The notes below the pieces were generated by a model that saw only the letters and a list, made by a program, of their open reading frames with translations, did not search any database and was not told where the DNA came from. A stretch of DNA of 64,000 nucleotides from Misgurnus anguillicaudatus. Its lineage: Eukaryota > Chordata > Actinopteri > Cypriniformes > Cobitidae. The translations under genes were made by a program, and so were the position numbers. Location of the stretch: the NCBI RefSeq assembly GCF_027580225.2, contig NW_027395283.1, forward strand, positions 6,824,501 to 6,888,500, read 5' to 3'. Each line of letters opens with the position of its first letter. Position 1 is the stretch's first letter. This document shows positions 1 to 10,450 of the stretch, in pieces.

Positions 1-1051
1 AAACAGGTAGATTAAGTGCCTTTTTTGAGACATCATTGTCTTGCCCAGCAACCTGTAGCCTTCAGCAATCCAACCAGTAGTTAGGAAAGAGATTTTACAA
101 GTAATATCACTGACTGTAATACTACATTCAGGAAAGTAACAAACAAAACTGCTTATATATCATTGAATTTCTTAACTGGTAATGTTATTTGATGTCAGAA
201 TAATTCATATTTTGTTGTTATAGCTTATGAAATGGCTGTTGACAGCGCTGTTATCTATGCATTTACTCACGCATTAACTGTATCAAACTGTGACCGCTTG
301 GAGAGGTAATAAATAATTAATTAATATCCACAGACATTTATTTAGATATTTTAGCAAAATAATGTTTATCTGGTAAATGTTAATATAACTTAGGGTAAAT
401 CTTGTTAAAAGTTAGCTACATGTGGTGGCTGTGCTTCAGCCTTCAACCCCGGTAAGTGAACAGCAATATGAACGTGATTTTACAATGCTAATGATAAGCA
501 TAAATAACAGAAAAACGAATTTAATTTAGCATTTTTAATTCCACAAAGCATTAATTCATGGTTGTTTTATTCATGCAAAGCTACGTCGTTATTGGGACCG
601 GATTTTATGAGTTCTGTGAGTTCGTCTCTATTCTTGGACAAGCTGCATACATTGCTTTTAATATATCAACTTTTTTTAACATAACATACATTAATGCACA
701 ATAAGATGTGTTATAAATGCCGGCAAATATGCAAAGTAAGTATACTCAAAGACCTTTTAATGAAGTCGCGTCACTCCGCCGTCATATTTGCTGTGCACGC
801 TGCTACTGCTTCTGCTGCTGTGAGCTCCTCTCCTCAGATGCGTCCGGCGCGCAATTCTCAATTCTCTCGTTTATCGGTCAATCCGATATAACAAAACCGA
901 TATCCGATAACCGGAAAATGCTCAAATATAGGAAATATATTTGTTGATCTCTAGTATTAATTGATCTGTAATAGGAGCACTGATCTGTAATAGGTCTGTA
1001 GCGTGAGTGGTTCCCACACATAGCCCCCACCTTAAAAAAAATTAGGAATGA
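1..1051. other. Intergenic, no supported gene
   Basis: I see no supported exon here. Two short overlapping open frames near 690-950 have no recognisable domain and no splice context. Around 870-918 there is a cluster of CCGATA/TATCGG words resembling the ends of the hAT element at 5286-5786, so a short decayed relative is possible. The rest is AT-rich and unremarkable. Confidence 0.5.
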
Positions 1052-1085
1052 GTGTTTGTAGTCTTACACCCTCGACAAAGATATA

Positions 1086-2714
1086 CAGTATTGTTCAAAA
1101 TAATAGCAGTACAATGTGACTAACCAGAATAATCAAGGTTTTTAGTATATTTTTTATTGCTACGTGGCAAACAAGTTACCAGTAGGTTCAGTAGATTCTC
1201 AGAAAACAAACAAGACCCAGCATTCATGATATGCACGCTCTTAAGGCTGTGCAATTGGGCAATTAGTTGAAAGGGGTGTGTTCAAAAAAATAGCAGTGTC
1301 TACCTTTGACTGTACAAACTCAAAACTATTTTGTACAAACATTTTTTTTTCTGGGATTTAGCAATCCTGTGAGTCACTAAACTAATATTTAGTTGTATGA
1401 CCACAGTTTTTTAAAACTGCTTGACATCTGTGTGGCATGGAGTCAACCAACTTGTGGCACCTCTCAGCTGTTATTCCACTCCATGATTCTTTAACAACAT
1501 TCCACAATTCATTCACATTTCTTGTTTTTGCTTCAGAAACAGCATTTTTGATATCACCCCACAAGTTCTCAATTGGATTAAGGTCTGGAGATTGGGCTGG
1601 CCACTCCATAACATTAATTTTGTTGGTTTGGAACCAAGACTTTGCCCGTTTACTAGTGTGTTTTGGGTCATTGTCTTGTTGAAACAACCATTTCAAGGGC
1701 ATGTCCTCTTCAGCATAGGGCAACATGACCTCTTCAAGTATTTTAACATATGCAAACTGATCCATGATCCCTGGTATGCGATAAATAGGCCCAACACCAT
1801 AGTAGGAGAAACATGCCCATATCATGATGCTTGCACCTCCATGCTTCACTGTCTTCACTGTGTACTGTGGCTTAAATTCAGAGTTTGGGGGTCGTCTCAC
1901 AAACTGCCTGTGGCCCTTGGACCCAAAAAGAACAATTTTACTCTCATCAGTCCACAAAATGTTCCTCCATTTCTCTTTAGGCCAGTTGATGTGTTCTTTG
2001 GCAAATTGTAACCTCTTCTGCACATGCCTTTTTTTTAACAGAGGGACTTTGCGGGGGATTCTTGAAAATAGATTAGCTTCACACAGACGTCTTCTAACTG
2101 TCACAGTACTTACAGGTAACTCCAGACTGTCTTTGATCATCCTGGAGGTGATCATTGGCTGAGCCTTTGCCATTCTGGTTATTCTTCTATCCATTTTGAT
2201 GGTTGTCTTCCGTTTTCTTCCACGTCTCTCTGGTTTTGCTCTCCATTTTAAGGCATTGGAAATCATTTTAGCTGAACAGCCTATCATTTTTTGCACCTCT
2301 TTATAGGTTTTCCCCTCTCCAATCAACTTTTTAATCAAAGTACGCTGTTCTTCTGAACAATGTCTTGAACGACCCATTTTCCTCAGCTTTCAAATGCATG
2401 TTCAACAAGTGTTGGCTTCATCCTTAAATAGGGGCCACCTGATTCACACCTGTTTCTTCACAAAATTGATGACCTCAGTTAATGAATGCCACACTGCTAT
2501 TTTTTTGAACACACCCCTTTCAACTAATTCAACTACTTGCCCAATTGCACAGCCTTAAGAGCGTGCATATCATGAATGCTGGGTCTCGTTTGTTTTCTGA
2601 GAATCTACTGAACCTACTGGTAACTTGTTTGCCACGTAGCAATAAAAAAATATACTAAAAACATTGATTATTCTGGTTAGTCACATTGTACTGCTATTAT
2701 TTTGAACAATACTG
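1086..2714 (-). mobile_element. Tc1-like DNA transposon with IR/DR-type ends, apparently complete
   Basis: The element is 1629 bp and begins CAGTATTGTTC and ends in its inverse, with TA immediately outside both ends (1084-1085 and 2715-2716), as expected for Tc1/mariner. The terminal inverted repeats are about 215-225 bp and nearly identical, differing by a few substitutions and a small duplication in the right arm. Each arm carries two copies of a 'gttcaaa..atagcagt' word, one at the tip (1093-1110; 2690-2707) and one at the inner edge (1280-1297; 2493-2510). This is the IR/DR layout known from fish Tc1 elements. It encodes one uninterrupted transposase. Confidence 0.95.
1382..2377 (-). CDS. 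Tc1-like transposase, DD34E, uninterrupted
   Basis: This 331-residue frame matches the usual length of a Tc1 transposase (about 340). It catalyses cut-and-paste transposition at TA dinucleotides. The N-terminal third has a helix-turn-helix region (roughly residues 8-45), a basic GRPR-like segment (RRGRKRK, 51-57) and a second HTH (about 60-100). The catalytic triad is complete: D144 in WTDES, D235 in [11 protein letters not shown] and E270 in [10 protein letters not shown], with 34 residues between the last two (DD34E). The start codon is the first Met and lies inside the element between the two long inverted repeats. No stop or frameshift is visible. Whether it is active cannot be told from sequence alone. 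Confidence 0.95.
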   Translation of the reverse strand: MGRSRHCSEEQRTLIKKLIGEGKTYKEVQKMIGCSAKMISNALKWRAKPERRGRKRKTTIKMDRRITRMAKAQPMITSRMIKDSLELPVSTVTVRRRLCEANLFSRIPRKVPLLKKRHVQKRLQFAKEHINWPKEKWRNILWTDESKIVLFGSKGHRQFVRRPPNSEFKPQYTVKTVKHGGASIMIWACFSYYGVGPIYRIPGIMDQFAYVKILEEVMLPYAEEDMPLKWLFQQDNDPKHTSKRAKSWFQTNKINVMEWPAQSPDLNPIENLWGDIKNAVSEAKTRNVNELWNVVKESWSGITAERCHKLVDSMPHRCQAVLKNCGHTTKY

Positions 2715-2908
2715 TAGCACTTCCTTCTTTCAATGGCACAAAATGACGATTTTTACATAATTGAAAGAAGGAAGTGCAACACTGAAATCTGTATTTCTCC
2801 TGTCTCAGGGGAAACTGAGGGAATGATGCACGACCATTCAAAAACATGACTGGGGTTCTAATGATACAAAGCTTAATGCAAATCTGTGAAGTTTCCCTTT
2901 TAATTATA

Positions 2909-3940
2909 ATTTTTTCCCACAATTTCATAGAAGGCTTATAATTAAGAAATATCCACAACAAGATAAGCTTATATTCTGAATATATGTGTTTTTAAGTTGA
3001 AAACATTGTTTTCATTCTTTAAAAAATCGCCTGCAGAAAAATAACATTAAAACCTCACACGGAGCGAATGCTGAGTCAAATCATTGGTGTTTCAAGTCGG
3101 TTGTTAGTACGAATTCAGTTCTGTTTGATCTTACAGAAATTATATTATACCACAACCCCAAGCGAAGTTCAAAGTTTAAGGACTTCACATAAAGTATACT
3201 ATCATCATTTAAACAGACTACAAACACAAAGTAAGAGCCTGTGGTGAATGAAAAAACATAACAGACTGCATAGTCAGCATATGAATATCTTCTTTATTTA
3301 GACATGTTTTTGTGAAGAAAGACAGCCATATTTAGCCGACATGCTCCGGTGAAAGTTTACTTATTCTACAATAATGTCAGCTGCAGGGAAAACTTTGCTT
3401 TGTGCTTATTCAGCAAGAACTAAGAACAGACATTTCTAACAAGAATATATAAAATTAACATTATTTTACAAATAACCAGGGCTGGGTTCCCCGAAACCAC
3501 CTTAGCTTTACATCGTTCTTAAGTTGTAACTTAAGCTGTACCTTATCGTTAAAGGGGCGGTGAATTTGTCGATTTTATTGTTTTATACTGTTGTCTGATG
3601 TGTACTTATGATGTTTGCGTGGTTTTTACATTCAAAAACATCAAAAGCAATAAGTAATACGCTATTTTGTAACATGGATTAGTGGCTCTCTGGAGAAATG
3701 GTTCGTTTGAAGGGGCGAGCCGCATTGAAGACCTGGACGTAAACACCCACTGCGATGATTGGACAGCTTCATTCCCCGTCATTACATGTGGGCAAATGTT
3801 TTTAAAATATTTATGTGTAAAAATTGCAGCCGAACACATATATGTTTGAGCCACAAAAGATTCTGGGTGCTAAAGATGATACACATAAATGACAATACGT
3901 ATAGTAAAGTAGAAACAAAACTTTAAACTCGACGTGACTA
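2909..3940. other. Intergenic with decayed repeat ends
   Basis: No gene is supported. About 3478-3550 contains 'gggctgggttccccgaaacc', a MITE-like terminus, and about 3543-3565 has a GTTAAAGGGGCGGTGAAT motif resembling the TTAA-flanked repeat termini seen elsewhere in the window. A minus-strand open frame at 3606-3854 has no recognisable domain. Confidence 0.45.
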
Positions 3941-4405
3941 AAGTACCGTAAACAACACAATAAGCGCGCATCAGAATCTAAACTGTGGCTGATAAGCTCA
4001 ATAACTTTGTATATTTCTATTGTGCTTGTGAGTTTGCCCTTAGATACACGTAAAGTTACATACCACAGTTATATGATAAAAAGCTTTGTTGAGTGTTTGA
4101 CCTTTCAAACGCAACTTGCCTAAAATTACCGTATACAACACAGTAAGCGCGCATCAGATTATAAACTGCGGCTGATAAGCTCTTATCAATAACTTTGCAT
4201 ATTTCTATTGTGCTTGTGAGGTTGCTTTGACATACACGTAACGTTACATACCACAGTTATATGATAAAAAAGCTTTGTTGAGTGTTTGACCGTTCAAACG
4301 TAACTTGCCTAAATTACCGTATACAACACAGTACACAGACATCATAATCTAAATTGTGGCTGATAAGTCCTTCCTTATCACTAACTTTGTATATTTCTAC
4401 CGTTA
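3941..4405. repeat. 184-bp tandem repeat, about 2.5 copies
   Basis: Units start near 3941, 4121 and 4309. Each contains the ordered landmarks 'taccgta..acaacacagta', 'gctgataag', 'aactttg.atatttcta', 'catacacgta', 'acagttatatgataaaa' and 'gctttgttgagtgtttgacc'. The third unit stops after about 100 bp. Units differ by scattered substitutions and small indels, so the array is not very recent. Confidence 0.8.
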
Positions 4406-4787
4406 AATTACAATCGTATTGTTAAGTGTTGTACCTTTTATTAATCGTTTAATGTTTTTAGTAAATTAAAACAGTCAAACATATGTGTTTAGACACTGAT
4501 GTTACAACAGGACATATCAAGTGATCTCTTCTAACAAAGCAATAGTGAAACGCAGTAACTTAAAAGTGAAGTAAAATGTCTTACTTGCTGTGTCATTTTC
4601 GTCAGATCCAATATTAGTGGTGCTTTTAATCACAGTCTCTCTGCAAATCCAGCATCGACTTGCTTCTTTACAAATGAATCCGCAATACACAACGTTATCA
4701 AACACTCCCCATCCGAGCTGGAACTTCTTCAAAAACAAACTTTATCCATGCATTCCTAATGTTATTTTCCGAGCCTCCGAATTAAAG

Positions 4788-6007
4788 TATTCAGCTTCTG
4801 TGTTGTTCCCACGTGGTTCTTATGAATCCATATCTGAATCTGAGATCAGCCTGGACAACTTCTTGACGGTCCGGGCTGATAGGACCCGTCAGTCGGGGAA
4901 GGAGAGGGGTGGAGGACTATATGTCTTTATAAACAAGCGCTGGTGTACTAACATAAAAATACACAGCATCATATGCACACCGGACGTAGAGATATTAACA
5001 CTATCATTACGCCCCTTTTATCTTCCAAGAGAATTCCCCACTGTGGTTTTTGGGTGTGTTTACTGTCCACCAGATGCTAACATAAAAACAGCCGCAGAGT
5101 TAATAGCAGAGAATGCTAACGCAATGCTAAGTAAATACCCCCAAGCCCTGGTGTTCTATATGGGCGATTACAACAACTGCAGTCTTGACAGCGTACTGCC
5201 TTCCTTCCATCAGTATGTTCATTGTCCCACAAGGAAGGGAAATGTCTTGGATCTGTGTTACGGGAATGTTTTGGATGCATTTACTTAGTGATAGACCGAT
5301 ATATCGGCCGGCCGATATTTGCGAGTTTTATGTGTATCGGCATCGGCCGATACATGGCTGCCGTGTTTGCCGATTTTTCCGGCATAATTTACAGACAGAG
5401 TGCTGAAACCCGCAAGCGATTGCAGGTCATGTGACTAAAAACAACCAACCTTTTCACGACAACATTGAAAGCTCGGCTTAACAGCTGATCATAGCTGAAC
5501 AAAGTGGGTTTTTTTTCATCTCTATGGGGCGGTTTCCTGGACAGGGATTAGACTAGTCCTAGACTACAATAAATGTAAGAACTGTGCAAACTAATAACAT
5601 CTCTTTTTAACAACATGCCATTTTTTTACATAATTTTTATGATGTAAATTGAGTGAGCAAAACCAGTATCGGCTCCAAATATCGGCTCAAGAAAATCGGC
5701 AGCCTGTATCGGTCATCGGCTAAGGCTGATGAAACAAAAATCGGTATCGGCATCGGCACAGAAAAATCCATATCGGTCGATCCCTACATTTACTGTCCGG
5801 GCTCATCCTCCACTGGGCTCTTCGGACTATAATGTTTTGGTCTTTCTTCCAGGTTACAGACAGGAACTGAAGCGCATCAAGTCCACAGCGCCCCACAGTG
5901 GTCGGCGGATGCAACTGCATGTCTTCAAGGATCTCTGGCATGCACTGACTGGACCGTTTTTAACGGCACTTTGGATGAGAGACTGTCAGTTACAACGGAC
6001 TATATAA
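4788..6007 (+). pseudogene. LINE endonuclease region, split by a hAT insertion
   Basis: The open frame ending at 5288 carries AP-endonuclease features: [25 protein letters not shown], then MGDYNNC (GDFN-like) and a TRKGNVLDLCYGN segment corresponding to the TLD.VY motif. The frame is interrupted by the hAT element and resumes in the same frame at 5787 with the SSDYNVL segment (the SDH-like motif). It then loses frame near 6000. In the family this domain nicks target DNA to prime reverse transcription. The GDYN and SDY variants of the usual GDFN and SDH add to the picture of a dead copy. Confidence 0.8.
5286..5786. mobile_element. Non-autonomous hAT element inside the LINE endonuclease
   Basis: This 501-bp element starts TAGTGATAGACCGATA and ends in TATCGGTCGATCCCTA, the inverse with a few changes. 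A perfect 8-bp target duplication, CATTTACT, flanks it (5278-5285 and 5787-5794), as expected for hAT. Both ends are rich in CCGATA/ATCGGC words. It carries no coding capacity. An internal piece near 5525-5565 ('gcggtttcctggacagg') looks like part of another MITE. Confidence 0.9.
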
Positions 6008-6229
6008 AGTTTTGTATGGATACCTGCATACCAACAAAAACCTATAAGACTTTTCCCAACTCTAGGCCTTGGATGACACCACAGATTAAACGAAAACTTG
6101 TTGAAAACACAAAATATTTCAATGTAAGAATTGGCTTTCACTTAAAATAATAGACAGACAGATAAAAAAAATGACATTATTAAAGAAAAACTTAAATACA
6201 AAGAGAAAATAGAACATGAGTTTTCCACA

Positions 6230-7343
6230 ATGAACACAAAACAAGCCTTCAAGAAAATAAAAATATTGACAGGACAGAATGTGAAACAAGATTATAGCAC
6301 AATCACTGACCCCATGACCTTTGCAAACAGCCTAAATACTTTTTATTCTAGATTTGACATCACTGACTACTCAGCTGTCTGTAGTGAGCTACTTAATGCT
6401 ATCCCTCTTGATCCACCAACATCTCCTCCCTTTACAGAGGTAGATGTTCGACAGGAGCTGAGTAGGTGCAAAGTTGGCAAGGCCATGGGGCCGGATGGCA
6501 TCCCTGCCAGGGTGCTCAAGCTTTTTGCAATGGAACTCTCCCCGATTTTCTATTCAATAATGCATGAGTCATACAGTACAGCATGGTGGCCCACCCTATG
6601 GAAAATCTCTACCATCATTCCTCTACCAAAGAAACCCCGCCCGTCAGAGTTCAACCATTACAGGCCTGTTGCTCTCACACCCATAGCAAGTAAATGTTAT
6701 GAAAAACTGATTCTCCGCAACATCTTGTCAACTGTCAATCCCCAGCTGGACAAATATCAGTTTGTCTACAAAGCCAGGCGAGGGACGGAGGATGCTGTTG
6801 TATGTCTCCTTCATACCCTCCTTCAACATCTGGTAACTCTGCTGCAGTTCTCTTTGTGGACCTAAGCTCAGCCTTCAACACAATCCAACGTCATCAGATG
6901 ATTAGAAAACTACACCAACTCAACGTTGCACCTTATTACATCCATCTGATTCACAGTTTCTTGAGCAACAGGCCACAGGCTGTGAGGATAGGGTCTGTTA
7001 TATCGGACAACATCATAAGTAACACTGGAGCTCCTCAAGGCTGTGTCTTCTCTCCCTTCCTCTACACGCTCTACACCAATGACTGTATTAGTCCTTCACC
7101 CATCACAACATACTACAAATACTCAGACGATACTGCAATTCTGGCTTTACTCAATGATCATACCACCATTGCTGCTTACCACGATACAATATCACACTTT
7201 ACATACTGGTGCATAGACAATTTTCTCCATCTCAATGTTGAGAAAACAAAAGAACTGGTCTTTAACGCACCCAGTCTCAGTCAGATCTCCATTCATGGCA
7301 ACATCATAGAACAGGTGGAGAAATTCAAATACCCTGGACAATA
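6230..7343 (+). pseudogene. LINE reverse transcriptase, frameshifted
   Basis: The first frame (6230-6865) carries AMGPDGIPARVLK, PLPKKPRPSEFNHYRPVAL and YKARRGTEDAV, typical of RT blocks 0 to 2. A frame change near 6830 moves the reading into a second frame (to 7344) with FVDLSSAFNTI (motif A), GAPQGCVFSP (motif B) and YSDDT (motif C, where YADD or FADD is usual). The frame is lost again after 7343. C-terminal remnants can be followed to about 7800 in other frames. The gene cannot make a full RT. Confidence 0.85.
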
Positions 7344-7667
7344 AGCTCACTTTTGACCATCACATAACAGACAACCAAAAACGCTCACATCAACGTCTGC
7401 ATGTTCTACGAAAACTCAGCTCCCTTTGCATTGCCCCTCGTCTTCTGTTACTTCTGTATATGAGCATCATCCAGCCCATTTTGTTATACTGCTCCACTAG
7501 TTTTTACACTTTGCTGTCAGTCACTAACAAAAACAAACTCAGTAAAATAACACACATAGCTTCAAAAATAATACATTCCTCTACACCTAACATTTCAGAA
7601 CTTAATGACAGAGCAATAGCCTGCCTTGCCCAATCTATAACAACGGACCCAGAGCACCCCCTCAACA

Positions 7668-7722
<55 letters not shown>
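7668..7722. repeat. (ATCT)n microsatellite
   Basis: About 13 uninterrupted ATCT units inside the 3' end of the decayed LINE. Open reading through it gives a run of LSIY repeats that is not a real protein. Confidence 0.95.
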
Positions 7723-7724
<2 letters not shown>

Positions 7725-7832
7725 CCACAACCCAAGACTTCGTTTACTCTATCATAACAGATCACTGCGTCAAAATAAAAGTCTCTCAGAAAAAATGTAT
7801 TTAAAAGTAATTTTGGTTACATTTGGCAATCT

Positions 7833-9134
7833 TTAAAGGGACACTTCACCAATTTGCATTAAGCTTTGTATCGTTAGAATCCCAGTGATGTTTTTAAATG
7901 GTTGTGCATCATTCCCTCAGTTTCTCCTGAGACGGGAGAAATACTCATTTCAGGCACTTCCTTCTTTCAATGATGTAAAAATCCTCATTTTGCGTCATTG
8001 AAAGAAGGAAATCCTGTATCTTTGTCGAGGGTGAAAGACTACAGACACTACAGGCTGAGTAGAGGAGCCTGGGGAAGACGACGCAACCATCGGCCTCTGC
8101 TGCGTAGAGAAGCTTGGACAGACTACTGCCTGTACTCTCGCTGTGTGCCTTCTTTATAACATTTCTGCATCAGATAAGGATATGAACATTTGTTTTGTGA
8201 ATGTTTCCAGGCAAGAGATCAATTTTGCCCGTGTTTGGACGTGTTTATTTAACAGACTTGTTTTGGCTTACGAGCAAACGCGCTGCGGAGTATATAAGCT
8301 TGGATGGACTCGAGCTGTGTGCTTTCTGTTTAACATTTCTCCATCAGATAAGGATATGAACGTTTGTTTTGTGAATGTTTCCGGACACTTTGTGTCTGCT
8401 TATTTCAAAGACGTGTTTCGGCTTACGAGCACAGAGCTGAGGCAGTGCGTCTGTGGAGATATTATGCAGGGGACGCGTTTGTGTGGAGGATGCAGGGATA
8501 AACGGATGTCTGACTATAAAGTGAGTGTTTCTATTTTCTTTGTTATACTAACGTGGCATTTATGTACACAATAGCATATCTGAGCGGTGTTTTATATGTC
8601 TATGTGAAAGCAATGAGGCTCATATTACACAGATGTAATTACAGTAAACAAGAGACAAAAAGAAAATTGGTAAAACTAAATAAACATTTAAAATGCATAC
8701 TCTTTTTTAAGTACTTGAAAAGACATTTGCATTGCAGATCTGACACCTCACGTTACTGTTTGAATAAGACTTTGCTACACACCAGACCAGAGTGTTATTG
8801 TGTGTAACACAATGTAAAATCACGTTTAAAAGTAAGTCATGATTGGTGTCTGTCAGACACAGTGGTGGCTATTTTCTTTGTTTTACTAACATGGCATTTT
8901 TGTACACAATAGCATATCTGAGCCGTGTTCCGATTAATGGGAGTGGCTTGCAGAGCTGTGCATTGTGGTGCATAGTGGGAGTTGTAGTTTTTCATACAAA
9001 TGTGCTCTAAAGTCACGTTCTGTCTTCTCTTGGTCAAATAGGCACAAAATTCTAAATTTATGTTACATTTCGACTACAAATATGACCCACTTTCAACAAA
9101 GATTAATAATCCTATCGGTGAAATGGCCCTTTAA
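7833..9134 (+). mobile_element. TTAA-flanked non-autonomous DNA element, copy 2
   Basis: TTAA lies at 7833-7836 and 9131-9134. Just inside, the ends read AGGGACACTTCACCAAT and, in reverse complement, AGGGCCATTTCACCGAT: imperfect terminal inverted repeats. TTAA duplications are typical of piggyBac and Kolobok-like elements; I cannot decide which. The first 215 bp match the Tc1-interrupted copy at 1052-2908. An internal direct repeat of about 100 bp occurs at 8111-8210 and 8297-8390 ('cagataaggatatgaac' in both). The open frame at 8143-8574 runs through this repeat and has no recognisable domain. Confidence 0.7.
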
Positions 9135-9393
9135 CAGAATAAATTAGGCTATATAACAGGAAGCTAACAAATCTCTCATAATGCGGTGATGTGGTGGAGC
9201 AGCAAATCTAAATAACACGCTCGGCTCGGTGGACAGAAACAGACAACCTGGCATAAACTAAATACTTCAATTAGTCTGAGATCTTTATTGCCAAAACAAT
9301 CAGAAATACATTCAAATTAATTTTCATGTATATTTTACATTTAAGTCTGTAAAAGACAGTACAGGTGAAGTGTAAAAGCCTTGTGGTGGCACA

Positions 9394-9778
9394 TTAACTC
9401 CTTCCCAGTCAGCACCAGCATTTTTAATGATTTAATGCCTTCTAGAAAATGTTCTTCTTTAAATATATAAAGACTACCATCTACCTCCTACCTTCATTTG
9501 TTCTCTTTTTATCACCTCTCAAATATGGGTGGGTTTCGTCAAAAATACAAAATTTTGAGAAAAAAGCTGAGATAATTGCATTTCTTATAGATCATATTCA
9601 GAACGATGATCAAAAAGTGCTGCATCTGAACTGTTTGGGAGGAGGAGTTGCTTACTGGTTGCATCAGTTGGGTAGGAGAGATATGGTGGATAAGAGCGGT
9701 ATTGCTGGAAAAAACTTGGCAGGGAAGCAATTTCTCTTAATTGATGAGTTAACTTGTCAATGGCGGCGAAAGAGTTAA
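9394..9778. mobile_element. Small TTAA-flanked (piggyBac-like) element
   Basis: TTAA at 9394-9397 is followed by CTCCTTCCCAGTC, and at the other end GGCGAAAGAG runs into TTAA at 9775-9778, giving short imperfect inverted ends. The element is 385 bp and non-coding. The open frame over 9449-9778 is simply the element read through. A diverged partial relative, inverted, occurs near 41430-41690 ('gaggtgataagag', 'ctggaaggcattaa'). Confidence 0.6.
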
Positions 9779-9958
9779 AAACAAACATTCAAATAGCATT
9801 TCTTCTATTCAAATTATTATTGCAGATTAAATATTCAACCATTCATGCATATCCCTAATTCACAGCAGTGTAAAAACTGTAAAGGTAATAAAGTTACGTG
9901 AAAATTCCACTTATAATAAAGTGTAAAGAAATTCTTGATTCTCATTCTTGCCATTCAG

Positions 9959-10051
9959 ACGAATAACAGAACCTGACTGTCAGAGAAGGAAGATTGAACA
10001 ATCTGAGAATCAACCACAAGACTTCTATGAAAACATGAGTCCTCATTTCAG
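9959..10051 (+). CDS. Possible upstream exon of the NLR gene
   Basis: A 93-bp interval is bounded by a good acceptor (ttgccattcag, ending 9958) and a donor (gtaaat, from 10052). It is open in one frame after a single leading base, giving about 30 residues, and ends with two bases (AG). The large NACHT exon at 26330 begins with one base (T) before its first full codon, so the two would splice in frame. The encoded peptide is polar and has no domain I recognise. The phase fit and the strand support it; the 16-kb intron that must be assumed and the lack of homology weaken it. Confidence 0.35.
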
Positions 10052-10450
10052 GTAAATTATAGGATTTTATTTTATTTAGTAGTAAATGTTAGAAAATGTT
10101 GACCTTTTCTATTTTGACTAAATGTAACATTTTACAAATCATTAAAGCCCATCTTTCAAGTTAATATTATTATTTTAATTTATACACAATATTGTATGAA
10201 AATGTCAATTGAAAAAGATATACATAAGAGAATACATATGTTTTACAACACCCACGGGCAGAAATTAAGAAAAAAGTGTGCCTATTTCTAAGCTACGCTC
10301 CAAAAAAATGCCCTTTCCCAGAGAACGCATCATATGACGTAACAGGCAAACACAGGCGCTGCCACCATCGTTCTCAGTGTGGGTTTATGTAGTCTGAGAT
10401 GTGGAGACAGAGAATAGAGATTGTCGTTATCGTTAGTTTGAGTTGTCACA
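10052..10450. other. Non-coding, probable intron
   Basis: AT-rich, no open frame of note and no repeat that I can name. If the exon at 9959 is real, this is the start of its intron. Confidence 0.4.

Larger units (their letters stand above)
1052..2908 (-). repeat. TTAA-flanked repeat fragment, copy 1, split by the Tc1 element
   Basis: Bases 1052-1085 plus 2715-2908 match, in reverse complement, the continuous stretch 7833-8049. Shared landmarks are the 'cctcgacaaagata' block, a hairpin built on 'cttccttctttcaat', and a terminus reading 'gcaaatctgtgaagttt' followed by TTAA. The two parts are separated exactly by the Tc1-like element. The right end at about 2905 carries the same TTAA-type terminus as copy 2. 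The left part ends at about 1052, so the copy is a fragment. Confidence 0.75.
4590..7832 (+). mobile_element. CR1/L2-type non-LTR retrotransposon, decayed copy 1
   Basis: A LINE in + orientation with an AP-endonuclease domain followed by reverse transcriptase. It is broken by a hAT insertion (5286-5786), at least two frame changes and premature ends, and finishes near a tetranucleotide repeat. Its protein motifs align by eye with the second LINE at 48890-51995, including RPFYLPREF in the endonuclease and GPDGIP, NHYRPVAL and GAPQGC in the RT. The assignment to the CR1/L2 group of the Jockey superfamily is from memory of family style; the exact clade is uncertain. The left boundary is approximate. 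Confidence 0.8.

Noticed and set aside
694..947. Two overlapping small + strand open frames
   Set aside because: No domain, no splice or promoter context; they overlap each other and end in CCGATA repeat sequence.
1437..2162. Plus-strand open frames across the Tc1 element
   Set aside because: Antisense shadows of the transposase.
7668..7722. Regular repeats that might suggest a CRISPR-like array
   Set aside because: Pure tetranucleotide with no spacers; genome is vertebrate.
7460..7804. Open frame with a run of LSIY repeats
   Set aside because: It is the ATCT microsatellite read through plus LINE 3' remnants.
8143..8574. 143-codon open frame
   Set aside because: Runs through an internal direct repeat of a non-autonomous element; no recognisable domain.
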